Shown here: one piece after another, positions 47,770 through 59,749 of the stretch
Numbering within the stretch: the stretch's first letter is position 1
How the letters are laid out: each line of letters starts with the position of its first letter
Assembly: GCF_004193775.1 (NCBI RefSeq)
Contig: NC_041002.1
Location: 4,451,261 to 4,515,260, forward strand
Source: Glycine soja
Lineage: Eukaryota; Streptophyta; Magnoliopsida; Fabales; Fabaceae
Length of the DNA: 64,000 bases
Direction: 5' to 3'
Made by a program: the position numbers and the translations under genes
The notes under the pieces: generated by a model
Told to the model about the DNA's origin: nothing
The model's database searches: none
What the model saw: only the letters and a program-made list of their open reading frames with translations

Positions 47770-49270
47770 GTGAGGGAATATGTTACTGTGCAAATTTAAT
47801 TCGATTTTTCTAAGGTCTTGTCTGAGTGTTGCTCTAAAATAGTAATATATCATATGCAACAAAATTGTTTAGGTAAGTAATTGGTGTGAACCTCATTCTT
47901 TCGGTAGATAAAGGGGTTAATTACATAAATGGGCAAATTTTTTTTAAAAATATTGTAATGGATATCAAAAAAATTATAAAAATAGATAAATTGTACTTTG
48001 ATATATGATTTTTTTAAAAGGAGTACGAGTTTACTTTTCATTTATTTTAAAAAAATTTCTCTAAAAATTAAAATCATATATTGAAATATGATTTCAGTTT
48101 TCTTTTTCTTTTTTCTAATGAAATATAAAATTTCTAAAATAATTAAAAAAACATGTTAAAAACGTATTTTAACATATGATTTCAACTTTTAATAATAAAA
48201 AAATAAAAACTAAAATTGTACACATATAGTGTAATAAGTTTTTGCAAAATAAAATCGTGCTTATTTTTTTATAATGAAATTGTACTTCAAAATATGATTT
48301 GTTCATTTTATAATTTTTTAAAAATATATTCATTATGATAAAAAATTTAAAAATTATATCATTATGGAGCAAGAGCCATAGATAAAGTTTGTTGCCTTTC
48401 ATTATTGATAAAAAAAAATCAATTATATTAATGTTATAACGAGTTTAATTTTTATGAATATGATTGTAAAAAAAAAAAAAAACTAAAAATCACGATAGAT
48501 ATAAGATAACTGTTCCCATAAAAAAAAAAAGATAACTGTTTATTTTTAAGATGAATAATATTTTAGCTTGTACAATGTGTAAGATAAATGTTTATTTTAA
48601 TAACTAAAATATATAATCAATAAATACTTTTGAATATATAAATTGTATTTCTTTCAAAAAATATAAATTATATTATAATTAAAATTATAAATAAATATTT
48701 TTATTATATAAATTATATTTTAGATTTATCATAAACATTTTATATTGTGATATAAGATTATTTTAATTATTGAGCCTTTTTTAAAAAAAATATTGAAATT
48801 CAATTTAAAAATAAAAAAGATAAGAAATTAAGAAAATTAAAAATGTTTTTTTTAAGTAAAGAGCCTAAGTACAAAAAAAAAAGCAGAAGTCCATAGGAAA
48901 ATGACTACAATCAGCCATTACGCAATAAGTTTAATGAAAGGAAAGCATATTATTATTATTATTGTTCAAAAAAGTCACATTGTATCTTGAACTTAAATAT
49001 GAACAAATCTAACTAATTTCATGCCTATTAAAACGATATCAGTCCTAAAACGTCATTCATTTAAATGCATCTCTATTTTATTCATGATAACAAAGTTTCA
49101 ATGAAGATATTTAAGGAATAATTTATTTTTAAACTTGAGATTAGTAAAATTAAATGATGTCAACTAGCTTTCTTAATTAGTGTAGAATTAATTATTCTTT
49201 GTTTATATATTCAATCAAAATTTATGATGATTCAAATGTTTAAGGATAATTGTCAAATAAATTCAATTTT
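47770..49270. other. AT-rich spacer upstream of the RRM gene
   Basis: Promoter DNA near 47770, then very AT-rich DNA with ATATGATTT-like repeats at 47990-48310. No gene is recognised; the short open frames 47850-48041 and 48169-48402 are low-complexity. Confidence 0.5.
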
Positions 49271-49310
49271 TAAGGAACTTAAATAAATTCCTTTTTTAAG
49301 AGAAACTTGA

Positions 49311-49919
49311 TTATTTCATTTCATTCAAAATGATAGAGGAAACAAAGTGGGGAATACAATAAAAAACTTGAGAGCCAGCTTGTGATCTTGATGCTCGAGC
49401 TAAGGAGTGAGTAATAAAATTAACATGTCTCCTAATTAAACTCACACTAGAGTTTTGAATACAAGATAAAAGATGTTTACATTTATTTAGAGTAACACAG
49501 ATGGTTGAGTTCCCTTTGCTGCCAGAGGTAATGTAATCGCAGATCATCTTGCAATTTATTTCCAGAATGATGTTGTGTATGTTCTGTTGTTGGATCCATT
49601 GAAGATAGTGCTACATAGTAGAGACTTCATCCACAGTTGGTAATGGTTGTCTTGAACCGCAGAAAGTAACAGCCGTGATGAACTTGCCTTCATGGTCTCT
49701 GATACAAGCTCAATACCAAAAGTGATTCTCATTCTTGAAGATGAATGCATCCAAATTACATTTGAAGAAACCCTGAGCACGTGGATTCCATTGTGTTGGT
49801 ATTGCATTAGTTGTGTGATGGTTTATTGCATTATGTGAACGAATAACAAGCCATTCATGGTAAAATTGAAAGTCATTTGAAATAGCAATCTTTAGGTAGG
49901 TTTCATCATTCTCCCACAC
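49311..49919 (-). pseudogene. LINE RNase H (RVT_3) fragment
   Basis: The frame gives QGFFKCNLDAFIFKNENHF, then, after a shift, VEEVKAMKHYLQW-like residues and MICDYITSGS followed by RRHVNFITHSLARASRS. This is the usual RVT_3 RNase H end, with the His of the HxxN/D-xxAH motif region partly conserved. Confidence 0.75.
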
Positions 49920-50220
49920 TTTTCTATTTTTGCTTCTCCAAATGCTCCAAAAGCACTACTATTATTTTGCTCAAAATACTAGGGGAAAGAGAGTTAAACA
50001 AACCAAAAACAAGTTCATTGTAACCCTCTGTAGTGTCAAGGTATAGTTGGAGATGTTGGGTTAGTTTTGCTTCCTTCCAAAGTTGTTGCACTTTAGCACA
50101 TGAGATAAAAATGTGCCATTCATTTTCTATTTGATTCTCATAGAAGCAGCATGAGGGTAGGCATTGGACTACTCTTGAGATTAGCCTTTGTCTAGTTGGT
50201 AAGCAACCTCTTAAAGAATG

Positions 50221-50900
50221 TCAAAGCATGTGCTTCAGTTTTGGAGGTACCTTTAAGTTCCAAATTGCCTTCCAATTGCCATCAACTTTTAGATGGGTAG
50301 TGTTCAAAATATCTTTCACTACATAGTGGTATGTTGTCACCACTGAATACGAACCCCTAGGAGTAAACTTCCAACTTAATTGGTCACTGTCATGCAAATT
50401 CAAGAGAGGAACTGATTCAATTGCTTGAATGTCTTCATTTGAGAAGAAATATGGCAAGACGTTTATATTCCAACACTGCATGTCATGGTCAATGATATTG
50501 GCAACAACCAAATGCTCATTACCTTCTTGAGGGATAAATTGGATGTAAGGGTTAGAGCTTGAATTGAGCCATGGATTCTTCCAAATGTTGATTTCTCTAT
50601 TGTCACCAAGTTTCCGCTTTATTCCTTGTCTCAAAATTACTTGTGAAGCATAAATATTATGGCAAACAAAACTCAAATTGCCTCCCAATTCGGCATCTAG
50701 AAAACTCCCATGTGTAAAGTATTTTACTTTGAAGACCTTAAAAACTATAATATCTTGGTTAGTGAGAAGTCTCGAACCTTGCTTCCCTAGCATAACAAGC
50801 TTAAAAACATGAAGTGTTTGAATCCCATGCCCCCAAACTCTTTCTACATAAATAGCTTGTCCCAATTTAACCAATTAATTCGTCTCCTTGGTTGCTTGGT
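50221..50900 (-). pseudogene. LINE connector / zf-RVT region
   Basis: The frame encodes NREINIWKNPWLNSSSNPYI, later QLSWKFTPRGSYSVVTTYHY and NGNWKAIWNLKVPPKLKHML-like residues. This is the conserved segment between reverse transcriptase and RNase H in plant LINEs, containing the zf-RVT pattern. Confidence 0.8.
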
Positions 50901-51149
50901 TGAACTCCACTAGAAGTAATTCATCATTTTCTATAACTCATCTTCAAGGGTAGAGGGAAGAAGAAATACACTCATACAATAGGTGGGGATGGCTTGTGCA
51001 ATTGATTTGATAAGTATCTCCTTATCGGCACTTGAGAGATGTTTTGTTGACCAATGATTGATGCGCTTCAATAATCTATCCTGGATAAATGCAAAAATTT
51101 GCTTCCTATTTTTGCCAATTATGGATGGTAGGCCAAGATATTTTCCAGT

Positions 51150-52510
51150 GCCTATATTTGCAATGACTCCAAGGTGAACTAAGATGGTGTGCCTCAGGTC
51201 TTAATCAGTGTTGGGATTGAACAAAAATTTTGATTTTTGAAAGTTAATCAACTGACCAAAGGCTCTTCCATAATTATCCAGGATATCCTTTATAAGGTCT
51301 TCTTCTTTTTCAGTTGCCCTGAAAAACAAAAAACAATCATTAGCAAATAAAAGGTGTGTAAGGATAGGTCATCCTTTACACACTTTGACACCATGGATGT
51401 CTCCCCTGTTCTCAAATTTTATAATAAAAGTAGAAACTCCCTCAATGAAAATATGTAGGGTGATAGTGGGTCACCCTGTCTAAGGCTTCTCCCTGGGGTA
51501 ATTTGTCCCACACAATCACCATTAATCAAGCAAGAGTAGTTGACAATTTGAATACAAAGATGGATCCAGTCAACCTATTTCTCATGAAAGCCCCTTTTCC
51601 TTAAGAGGCAAAATAAATCAAAAGCTTTACTGATATCCATTTTCAGTGCCATCTCTCCAATCTTTCCTTTTGATTTGCCTCTCATATGATGAATGATTTC
51701 ATTAACCAAGAGGACATTATCAACAATAGACCTATCCTCCACAAATCAAGATTTGCTCCTAGGAAATGATTTTAGGTAAAAAGGGGTTTCAAATGGTTTA
51801 CAGGTACTTTTGAAATAATTTTATAAAGTACATTGCAAAGGGATATGGATTTGAAGTCTCTCATAGTGGTAGGGTTATTGATTTTTGGGGTAAGGTTCCA
51901 TTCGCTAGCTAAGAAATAAGAGAATGAAAAATCTCAGGGCCATATAAATTCCAATTTTTTTATATAAAAAGCAGGGTTTAGTCCATCAGGTCCAAGTGAT
52001 TTATCAGAGTGTATTTGAAAAAGGGAAATTTAAAATTCTTCAAGTGTAAAAAGAGCACTTAGAGAGGCATTATCATAAGAGGAAACACAAGTGTATATAT
52101 TATTCAACACTAACAACAAGTCATTACAATTATTATTAGTGGAAAGAATACTGGAAAAATAAGAAGTGGCAACATTGCATATATCATTGTGTTCAAAAGC
52201 TAAGGATCCATGTTCACGAGTGAGGGAAGAGATGATGTTTGCCTTTTTTTGGTAGATGCAACAAAATGAAAAAACTTGGAGTTGAGATCATCATCTTAAA
52301 GCTAGTACACCTTAAAGTGTTGCTTCCAATAACTTTCTTCTTGAGCAATCAAGGAATAAAGTTTTTGTTTAAGCTCCTCATATTTGGGTCCCTCCTTGTC
52401 ATTCAAGGATTGTCTCGCATACTTCATATCTCTTTTACAAGCATCAAATTTTCCTTGAATTGGCTTTGGATTTGTTTTCCCCATGTGCTCATGCTTTTGT
52501 AACAAGTCTT
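51150..52510 (-). pseudogene. LINE reverse transcriptase (active site FAND)
   Basis: Spread over several frames with stops. The usual FADD catalytic box appears as FAND (minus strand, 51336-51347), so the first catalytic Asp is Asn. Upstream, recognisable pieces include SRSFVEDRSIVDNVLLVNEI-like codons near 51690-51760 and DMKYARQSLNDKEGPKYEEL at 52302-52505. Confidence 0.75.
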
Positions 52511-52546
52511 GAGCTTTTGAATCAACTCAGCAGATAAATTACCATT

Positions 52547-53293
52547 CTACACAAGTTCAACAATATTCTCCAACTCAGGTTCAATTAACCACAAATTTTC
52601 AAACTTAAAACGCCTCTTGAATTTGCGCATGTTGTCACCATGAAGCTGGATTATTATGGGTGTGTGATATGACTTGGAAGCAAGGCCATTTGTTATTTTG
52701 CAATCAGGGAATAATTCAATCCAATCAATAGTGGTAAGGCCCCTGTCTAATATCTCTTTAATAACATCATATTCCCCTTTCCTTTTAGCCCACGTGTATT
52801 GATATCCATTCATGGGAAGGTCATAAAGTTCACAATCAAGCAATGCATGGTGGAATCCTTGATTGGATAAAAGGTCAATGAGACCACCCATGATTAACCA
52901 TGGGAGATTATTGTTTGCTGCCAAAGTACGTAAAAGGTCCTAAGAATCCTTATGATGATGCATTTCAGGGAAGCCATAATACCCAGTGAGTCTCCAAGTT
53001 TGAAAACCAGCTTGATGGACCTATATGATGATAAAATTTGAAGAAAAATTAATCAAATGACAAGTAAAAGGAGATTTTCACATCAATGCCAAACCTTCAC
53101 TTCTTCCATTATTGTTCGCCGCAAAACAGGCATCAAAACCCAATTGAGAATGTATTTCTTTTGTTTTGTTAGAATAAACCGGTGTTTCACACAAAACCAT
53201 AACATCAATACGATATGAATAGACAAAATCATGTAGGATAGGAACTATACATGAGTTGTTCAGACCTCGATAATTCCAACTCAGTTGAGTCAT
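52547..53293 (-). pseudogene. LINE endonuclease (EEP family) fragment
   Basis: Starts MTQLSWNYRGLNNSCIVPIL; the usual SWNCRG is SWNYRG, and the Glu of the LCET motif is kept. The second part at 52547-52924 reads NNLPWLIMGGLIDLLSN..., then YTWAKRKGEYDVIKEILDRG and ITNGLASKSYHTPIIIQL, the end of the exonuclease-endonuclease-phosphatase fold. In this part the Asp of the GDFN-type motif is lost (MGGLIDL). The two parts lie in different frames. Confidence 0.83.
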
Positions 53294-53802
53294 TGTCCCT
53301 AGTGGACCTACTTGCCAAGGCCCACCAATATTTCTCTTGCATGGTGCAACTCATGTTGGGTGAATCATCATCCTTGGGCATGCACCATTTTTTTCAGCAA
53401 ATAAGAGCTCATCAATTTTTAGATTCTCAACATTCATTGCCTCATAATCTGTGTCATTAACTTTGATTGGCTGGTTAATTCTGATTGGGGGATTTGGTTG
53501 CAATTTTTTTTAGGATATCTGCCATAATAAGGGAGTAGTTATCATCATTCAAATGATTACCATGAATTTTGCTGCCACAATAATGGATTTAATGATGTTG
53601 TCGACTTCTAGTCATCTTTCTCATCGCCTTCTCGGAGCCACCACGAGCCCTTCTTTGCGCATAATTCAAGCCCCTGTTAAAAGGAGTTTGACACAATAAT
53701 CATCTAGATGGCCCATGAGGCCACAAAGATAACAAAAGGGCCCAAGGCACTCATACCTGAATTGAACTTCATGGCTTTGGCCTCATTTTTCTTAATCTTC
53801 AT

Positions 53803-54181
53803 TGTAACATCCCTGATTTTTTTACTTCTCGGCGCTTCTCATATTATGACACTTCACGCGATGACACTTTACTCAACATCCTTGTTGGTCAGAACCCTTC
53901 GTCGGTTGCCCTATCCCCACAAACCAACATGAGACTTTTTAGTGTCCTCACTCACACGCTTTCTGGGAAACTTCCCAAAAGGTCACTAATCCCATAATTA
54001 CTCCAAGTCAAGCATGCTTAATTATGAAGTTCTTAAGTGAAAGGCTGCCACAAAGTAGATGTATCTTGTTGGTATAGGTAGTACCAATTAATTCCTTTAA
54101 TTCTTCCCCAACTGTATAGTCCCACTCCTGTACAACCTCTAGATCTTTCTCATTTTCGTGTGATTCGATCTGGGTGTTACA
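53803..54181 (-). repeat. TRIM 3' LTR
   Basis: A 379-bp copy, lacking about 72 bases present in the other LTR after the CTTGTTGGTCAGAACCC block. Confidence 0.85.
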
Positions 54182-54253
54182 TGTCCACCAGCTTTTGCCT
54201 GGTTCATCCTCGAACCACACCATACTGTGAAAGAGGTTTGTTCTAATACCATC

Positions 54254-54704
54254 TGTAACATTCGTGATTGTCGACTTCTCAACAGCTCTCACATTATGAC
54301 ACTCCACGCGGTGACACTTGTCTCAACATCCTTGTTAGTCAAAACCCTCCATCGGTCAGAACCCTCTATAGGTAGCCCTTTCCAAGATCTCGACAATCAG
54401 CTCTGTGTGCTTCTAGGATCAATGACTATCCCCACAAACCAACATGAGACTTTTCAGCATACTTTATCCTCACTCACTCGCTTTCCTGAGAAACTTCCTA
54501 GAAGGTCACTCTTCCCATAACTACTCCAAGTCAAGCACACTTAACTATGAAGTTCTTATGTGATAGGCTACTAAAAAGTAGATGCATCTTATTGGTACAA
54601 GTAGTACCAATTAATTCCTTTAAGTTATCCTCAACTACAAAATTCCAAACCTGTACAACCTCTAAATCCCTTTCATTCTGGTGTAATTTGATTGGCGTGT
54701 TACA
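54254..54704 (-). repeat. TRIM 5' LTR
   Basis: A 451-bp copy with an extra segment at about 54362-54430. It shares the CCCCACAAACCAACATGAGAC, CACTTTCTGGGAAACTTCC-like and GTAGTACCAATTAATTCC blocks with the other LTR. Confidence 0.85.
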
Positions 54705-55420
54705 TTTATCACCTTCTTGATTGGTTTGAGGACATCAATAAGCACTCTAATTCTCATGTATTTCCTTAAGAAATTAGATTTGTTCTTAGAATCGTATTCC
54801 ATAAAATTTCCTAAGTAGTTTTCCAAGCTTTCACCTACCTCCTCAGACATAAAACTGACTGGAACATTCAAAATGTTGTAATGTGGAGTGGTATATGCGT
54901 CACATTTTTGCCTTTCCTTATCCCTCCAAGAATTAACAAATGCTTCTCGAAACTCCATGGATCCCCTTTCAGGACTCGTTGTATTTCAATGGGGTGGTAG
55001 AACCTAAACAAGAATAAGGCTGGTTCAATCCCAGTGATTGTTACACATGTAAAGGTCTCCAAACATCTACCATGTGATCTTTCATGATGGGCACTCTGAT
55101 GTTTTTATCAGCCAGGAATCTTCATACAAGGCACAGGGAGAGATCTTCTTCCTCATTTACTATATTCTCTATATCAAACTCCAATTTTGGAATATAATCT
55201 TCGATGTTCAAATTGTCAATATTTGGTTGTTCCATGGGACAATGAGGGACAAAAAGCTAGGGGGATTGATTAGGTAGATAAGGGTTTCACTCTCAAAGGG
55301 GAAAATCTCAAAAACCTCACCAAGATCTCTCTAGAAAATTACACTCAGGGGAAAGAAAAGGTTAATCTTTCACAAGGGAGAAAAACATCTCACAAGGGAG
55401 AGAAAAAGTTTAAAAATAGC

Positions 55421-55646
55421 TATTTGTCTTTGATTACTTATCCTCTTAAATACCTTTTTTTTATTGATTAAATAAATTCTTAAAACTAGTTATTCGTTCA
55501 ATTATAAATATCGATGCTAATTTATTATAGAAAAAGAGTAGTAAACAAAATTGTTACCATTATGCTTGGCAAATTTTTTTCATGTGATTCATTGGACTCG
55601 TTTTCAACCCAAATCAATTAAAACCCAAATACAAAAGTCATTAATA
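55421..55646. other. AT-rich spacer
   Basis: Nothing recognisable. Confidence 0.4.
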
Positions 55647-56158
55647 GGGGAATTGCTATTATCATCCCTAGTTTTTACAAAAAAAAATGTAAAAAATGGA
55701 GAAAATTACCCCTTTTTCCTTTCCTTTCCCTTCCTCCCCCACATTTGACTTTTAGTTGCAATAGAGTAATGATTTCATTGTATTAAGGACACAATGGAAT
55801 CACGATCTGATTTGTATTTGGCACAAACAAAAATAGAATCACATTTCCATCATAGTATGGGAGTTTTTAAAAAATAAAACGTAAACATGTTTTCGTTATA
55901 TAAAATATACAACAAAAACGTATTTTCATTAAAGTATATGGGGGTGAAAAAAAATCAAAACATAATACATTTCTAGAACAACAAAACAATATTTCTATTT
56001 TGATTTTTTTTCTCCCCATATACTACAACTGAAATTATTTCTGTTGTATATTTTATACAATTGAAAATGTATGTCAATTGAAAGGGCATCTTAGGGGAAA
56101 AATTCAAAACATTTGGGAGTGAGAATAGAAAAACATGGCGTGACAATAGCAATTTCCC
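55647..56158. mobile_element. MITE with GGGGAATTGCTATT termini
   Basis: Imperfect inverted repeats are GGGGAATTGCTATTATCA at 55647-55664 and, on the other strand, GGGAAATTGCTATTGTCA at 56141-56158. The interior has further inverted AT-rich stretches and no coding sequence. CATTA lies close to both ends (left 55639-55643, right 56158-56163), but not as a clean duplication. Termini of this kind are found in Mutator-like MITEs of dicots, from memory. Confidence 0.65.
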
Positions 56159-56162
56159 ATTA

Positions 56163-58435
56163 GCAGAATGGAGGCGAGCCCAGGTCCATAATCATCCCAA
56201 CAAAACATAATGTCGATCAAAGTCTAGATGCAAGGCAGACACATCATTCAAGCACAACAGGAGTGCATCAACGGACATAATGATAGTAAAATAAAAGCAA
56301 AAGATAAATATTTTATTAGTTAATTAAGGAAAAATAAAAGAAAAAAATTAATTAAGGATATTATATTAAAAATAAAGACAATTCAATATTAAAAAATTAA
56401 GGAAAATAAAAAAATATTTTTTTTGTTATATTAAAATATTATTATATTCCTAAAATTATTAAAATATATTAAATACTCTTTAACCTATGTCTTTATTGTA
56501 CCCAAAAAACCTATGTCATTAAAGCACTAATTAACAAAACTACAAAATAAAATAAAGATTCACGTTTTATGCGAGACTCAATAAAATAAAATATCATGTT
56601 AATAAACTTTACAAGTTAATACAATAAAGCAACTATTACTTACTATCTTTGTCAAATAAAGTTCACCTTAAAGGTATTTACACGTACTCTTATTTGTTGC
56701 AAAGTGCAAACATTGTCATTACGGAACCAACATACATCAATAAAGATCATGTGATAACCGTTCGTAGTGGGGTCATTTCATTCATTCAAACGCCTTGTAA
56801 TTCCATTTTTATCCCGGTTTTCTTTCAATGCTAAACTAAACCATATTATTTTAAACATCAACTCCCATGAGATACGTATTCTTTAAAAATAACTCTATTT
56901 TTAATTATTTAAAATGATTAATTAGCTTACCAAAAACATATTTTAGAATCCAATGAGTGTAGTTCACATTGAATTTATAAAAGAGAACTTAAGTTCGATT
57001 TTTGCTTAATAAAATTTTGGGAAGAGACAAAAAACTTTAAGTGTATATGATTAAGTTCCGAATTAATTATTGTCATAACCAGTCAAAAGAATTCAAATTT
57101 ATGAGAATAACTCGAAATTTTACCAAAAAAAATCAAAGGTACTAATTATGATGATTGATTAGAATTTTTTTGTCAAATAAATTATTTTTTTGTTAGCTTT
57201 CCCTAAAATAGGAATGAAAGATCAGAATTTTTTACCCCAATAATACAAATAAAATATACATTTACCTAAATGATACAAGCCAATTATTATTTACATCCAT
57301 AATATAAATTATTATTCATATATGAGAAATCGGTTCCAATTTAATGCTCTGAAATTGGTATTCTTTTTATTTAGTGTCAATAACACTCATACTAAATACA
57401 TATTAATCTAAAGGATGTCTAATATCAAAGTAATATTGTAAATGAAAGAGTTTAACGTCGGTCAAATCCACGCATAACACCTATATTATAAAAAATAAAA
57501 AAATTGTTTATTTTATTAAAAAATACTTTGAAAAGCATAAGTACTTTTTTCATTCATATATACTTTGATATTAAAAAAGGGGTTTTTTTTTAAAACGTAG
57601 GTCAGAATGTTTTTCTTTCTTTTTTATTTATTTTATTTTTTTCAACAGTTTTCTAATTTTTTGTTACCCGTTTTTTTTTTAAAAAAATTATATTTTTTAA
57701 ATTGTTTTTTATTTTTTTGTTACAACATTTTAAAAAAAATTAAGTGTTTTTTTGTTTTAATTTGTTTAAATATTTTTAGTTTACTAATTTATGTACACTT
57801 ATGTAAAAACTTGAATATAAAATACATGTTTAAATTGATTAATAAACCAAGTTAAACTCTTAAATAGTTTAAATCAAAGTTGAAAATAAAATGTATAACC
57901 AATTATAGACCAAACTCAATAATTATATTTTTTTTTACCTACTTATTAACATGTTTTATTTTTTTACATGTTTGTTTTGTTATCATATCGTAAATTCTAT
58001 AAAAGTTATATCTTTTATAATTATTTTTTTCTCTCTCCCTAGATGTATGATAATAATAGTGTAAATATTCATCAAATATTTTTTTCTATGAAATGATATC
58101 ACTTATGATATGTATAATATCAAATGTTTTGAATTAAGAAGAAGAGAGTAACATTGAATAAAATATTAAAAGTCACTTTTTAAATTAGAAAAAAAATAAG
58201 TTAAAGGTAAAATTAATTTTATTTTATTTTCAAAATTTAATTTAATAAAAACATTTAGCTTATTGAAATAAGTGGAAAAATATAAATGATAATAAAAAGA
58301 AAACGAGCATGTAGCAAACAATCAAAAGAAGATTAAAAATATAGAAACAAATTCAATTTAATTAAAATATTTAAATTTGAATTAATACAACAAAATTTTA
58401 CAAATACAAAAAATATGACTTATATTCAACGTTGT
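56163..58435. other. AT-rich intergenic DNA
   Basis: No gene recognised. The poly-Phe frame at 57607-57855 is low-complexity T-rich DNA. Confidence 0.5.
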
Positions 58436-58500
58436 TGGCTTGAGCCTACATGGTGAAGGCAAGTTTTCTTTGTATGACCTGAAATGTGACACACTAAACA

Positions 58501-58850
58501 TCACTTTAGTTGATCTGTTTTTCTGATATCCATTTCGGTGTGGATACGAGTGAAAATAGGATAACCCTTAATACTTCTTTTCTTTTCTAGGTCAGGGGAG
58601 ATCATTGGCTCGTGATACGGTTGCCAATAGACTTTGTTGTGCAATTCTCCAAACAATCTTTTGTATACGTTGGAGACACTTTCCAACGTATACATGAGAT
58701 GTATGTAATTTCTGTACTCATGATGAACATGCTTACAACTAGCAACAACATGAGAACAAGTCATGTGAAACTTTTGGAATTTGCCACAATCACACCACCT
58801 TTCATCCAGCCTGACCGTGAAATCTATAGTGGGCCTAATCTCTGTCGAGT
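58501..58850 (-). pseudogene. MULE SWIM zinc finger segment
   Basis: RLDERWCDCGKFQKFHMTCS followed by HVVASCKHVHHEYRNYIH gives the C-x-C...C-x-H ligands of a SWIM finger. Downstream, HEPMISPDLEKKRSIKGYP and TRIHTEMDIRKTDQLK match the tail of plant MULE transposases. It is the best preserved domain of the element. Confidence 0.85.
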
Positions 58851-59529
58851 TTATTGTCTCTTAGACCAAGAACCATGTGTCGCGTTGATCAAACTCAAGA
58901 ATATTGTGAGTGTTTGTCTTTCTAAGTGTGCCTTTGATGTTCTTGTTTAGTACTTCCATATATACTTGGCCAGATGCTAGCATTGTTGCGTCTTCTCTCC
59001 CTTTTTTGTTGAACAATGCAGTACACCTTACATATGTGGATTTTACTAGCACACCTATTGGCAGATTTATTGATTTCTTGAGTACGAAATTAATCGACTC
59101 AGCAAGATTGGTGGTCCTGTGCCCCCATCATCGGCCACCATCCCATGCGAGAGTCCATTTTTTTACGGAATCTTGCCGAGCTAATTAATTGCTTGGTCAA
59201 CATCCGCTTCCTCCCTCAACATGCTGTAGTAGTAATTGAACGTAGGCCTCATCTTTGCACATCCTAAGTAGTTATAAACATACAATTTCATTTTTATGAA
59301 TAATACAAAATGAAGTGACATTTTATATGAAGAGAAAGAAGTTTGACACTCATCCATATTGATAATTAATATTTTGATGGGGTTATTCTTGTACCTGTTC
59401 ATATAATTCTATGCAATGTGTCGAATACATAACACATGCACATAATTTTATGTTGTCCACCCACTATCATCACGTCTTGAGTAGGGACTTTTGACTGACT
59501 CATGCTTCTCTCAAATCAAACATTTTTCA

Positions 59530-59700
59530 TCAAGTAGTATTTTAAAACAGTAAGACTAAGTGTCAAGTCTACAGGGACTTTGACTGTACTCAGAGTTTGC
59601 ATATGTCTAATTTTAAGCAATTAATGAATTGAATTGGATGTTTGTTAAGTAATGAGGCACAAAACGTAAAATTCAACATAAACAAAGATAAAGAATATAA
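59530..59700 (-). repeat. Truncated GCTAAGCG-family 3' end
   Basis: The 3' end pattern of the family (CAAGTAGTATTTTAAAACAG with a following GACTAAGTGTCAAGTCTAC block) occurs here as a short extra copy beside the full copy 4. Confidence 0.5.
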
Positions 59701-59749
59701 CACATGCACGACACAGAAAAACAAACACTTGGGGTGGTAAGTGTTTTTG

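Larger units (their letters stand above)
53803..54704 (-). mobile_element. TRIM retrotransposon (902 bp) inside the LINE
   Basis: Two direct LTRs (53803-54181 and 54254-54704), each bounded TGTAACA...TGTTACA, enclose only 72 bases. On the minus strand the interior starts with TGGTATTAGAA (54241-54251), close to the tRNA-Met primer site TGGTATCAGAG, and ends with the purine-rich AGCTGGTGGACA before the 3' LTR. Flanks are TTCAT (53798-53802) and TTTAT (54705-54709), a 5-bp duplication with one mismatch. It has no coding capacity, as expected of terminal-repeat retrotransposons in miniature; mobilisation would need an autonomous partner. The LTRs differ by a roughly 72-bp indel. Confidence 0.85.
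53690..55235 (-). pseudogene. LINE ORF1 with CCHC zinc knuckle (split)
   Basis: Starts MEQPNIDNLNIEDY at 55235, then EPALFLFRFYHPIEIQRVLK and GDPWSFEKHLLIL, followed by VPVSFMSEEVGESLENYLGN and NFLRKYMRIRVLIDVLKPIK. After the TRIM insertion it ends with the zinc knuckle CYLCGLMGHLDDYC at about 53710-53750, a perfect C-x2-C-x4-H-x4-C. This is the DUF4283/zf-CCHC_4 type of plant LINE ORF1. Stops interrupt it at CLV*RF and elsewhere. Confidence 0.8.
49280..55420 (-). mobile_element. L1-type LINE (non-LTR retrotransposon), inactive, with nested TRIM
   Basis: Read on the minus strand, a Cys-rich ORF1 (55235 to about 53690) is followed by ORF2 with an endonuclease, reverse transcriptase, zf-RVT-like region and RNase H ending at 49311. 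The order is that of plant L1 elements. A 902-bp TRIM element splits ORF1. Stops and frameshifts are frequent and a catalytic residue is changed in the reverse transcriptase. The 3' end below 49311 is AT-rich without a clear long poly(A). The 5' end was placed at about 55420 by the end of similarity to ORF1 leader sequence and is uncertain. Confidence 0.85.

Noticed and set aside
57607..57855. Plus-strand frame rich in Phe, Leu and Ile
   Set aside because: T-rich low-complexity DNA; no conserved motif.
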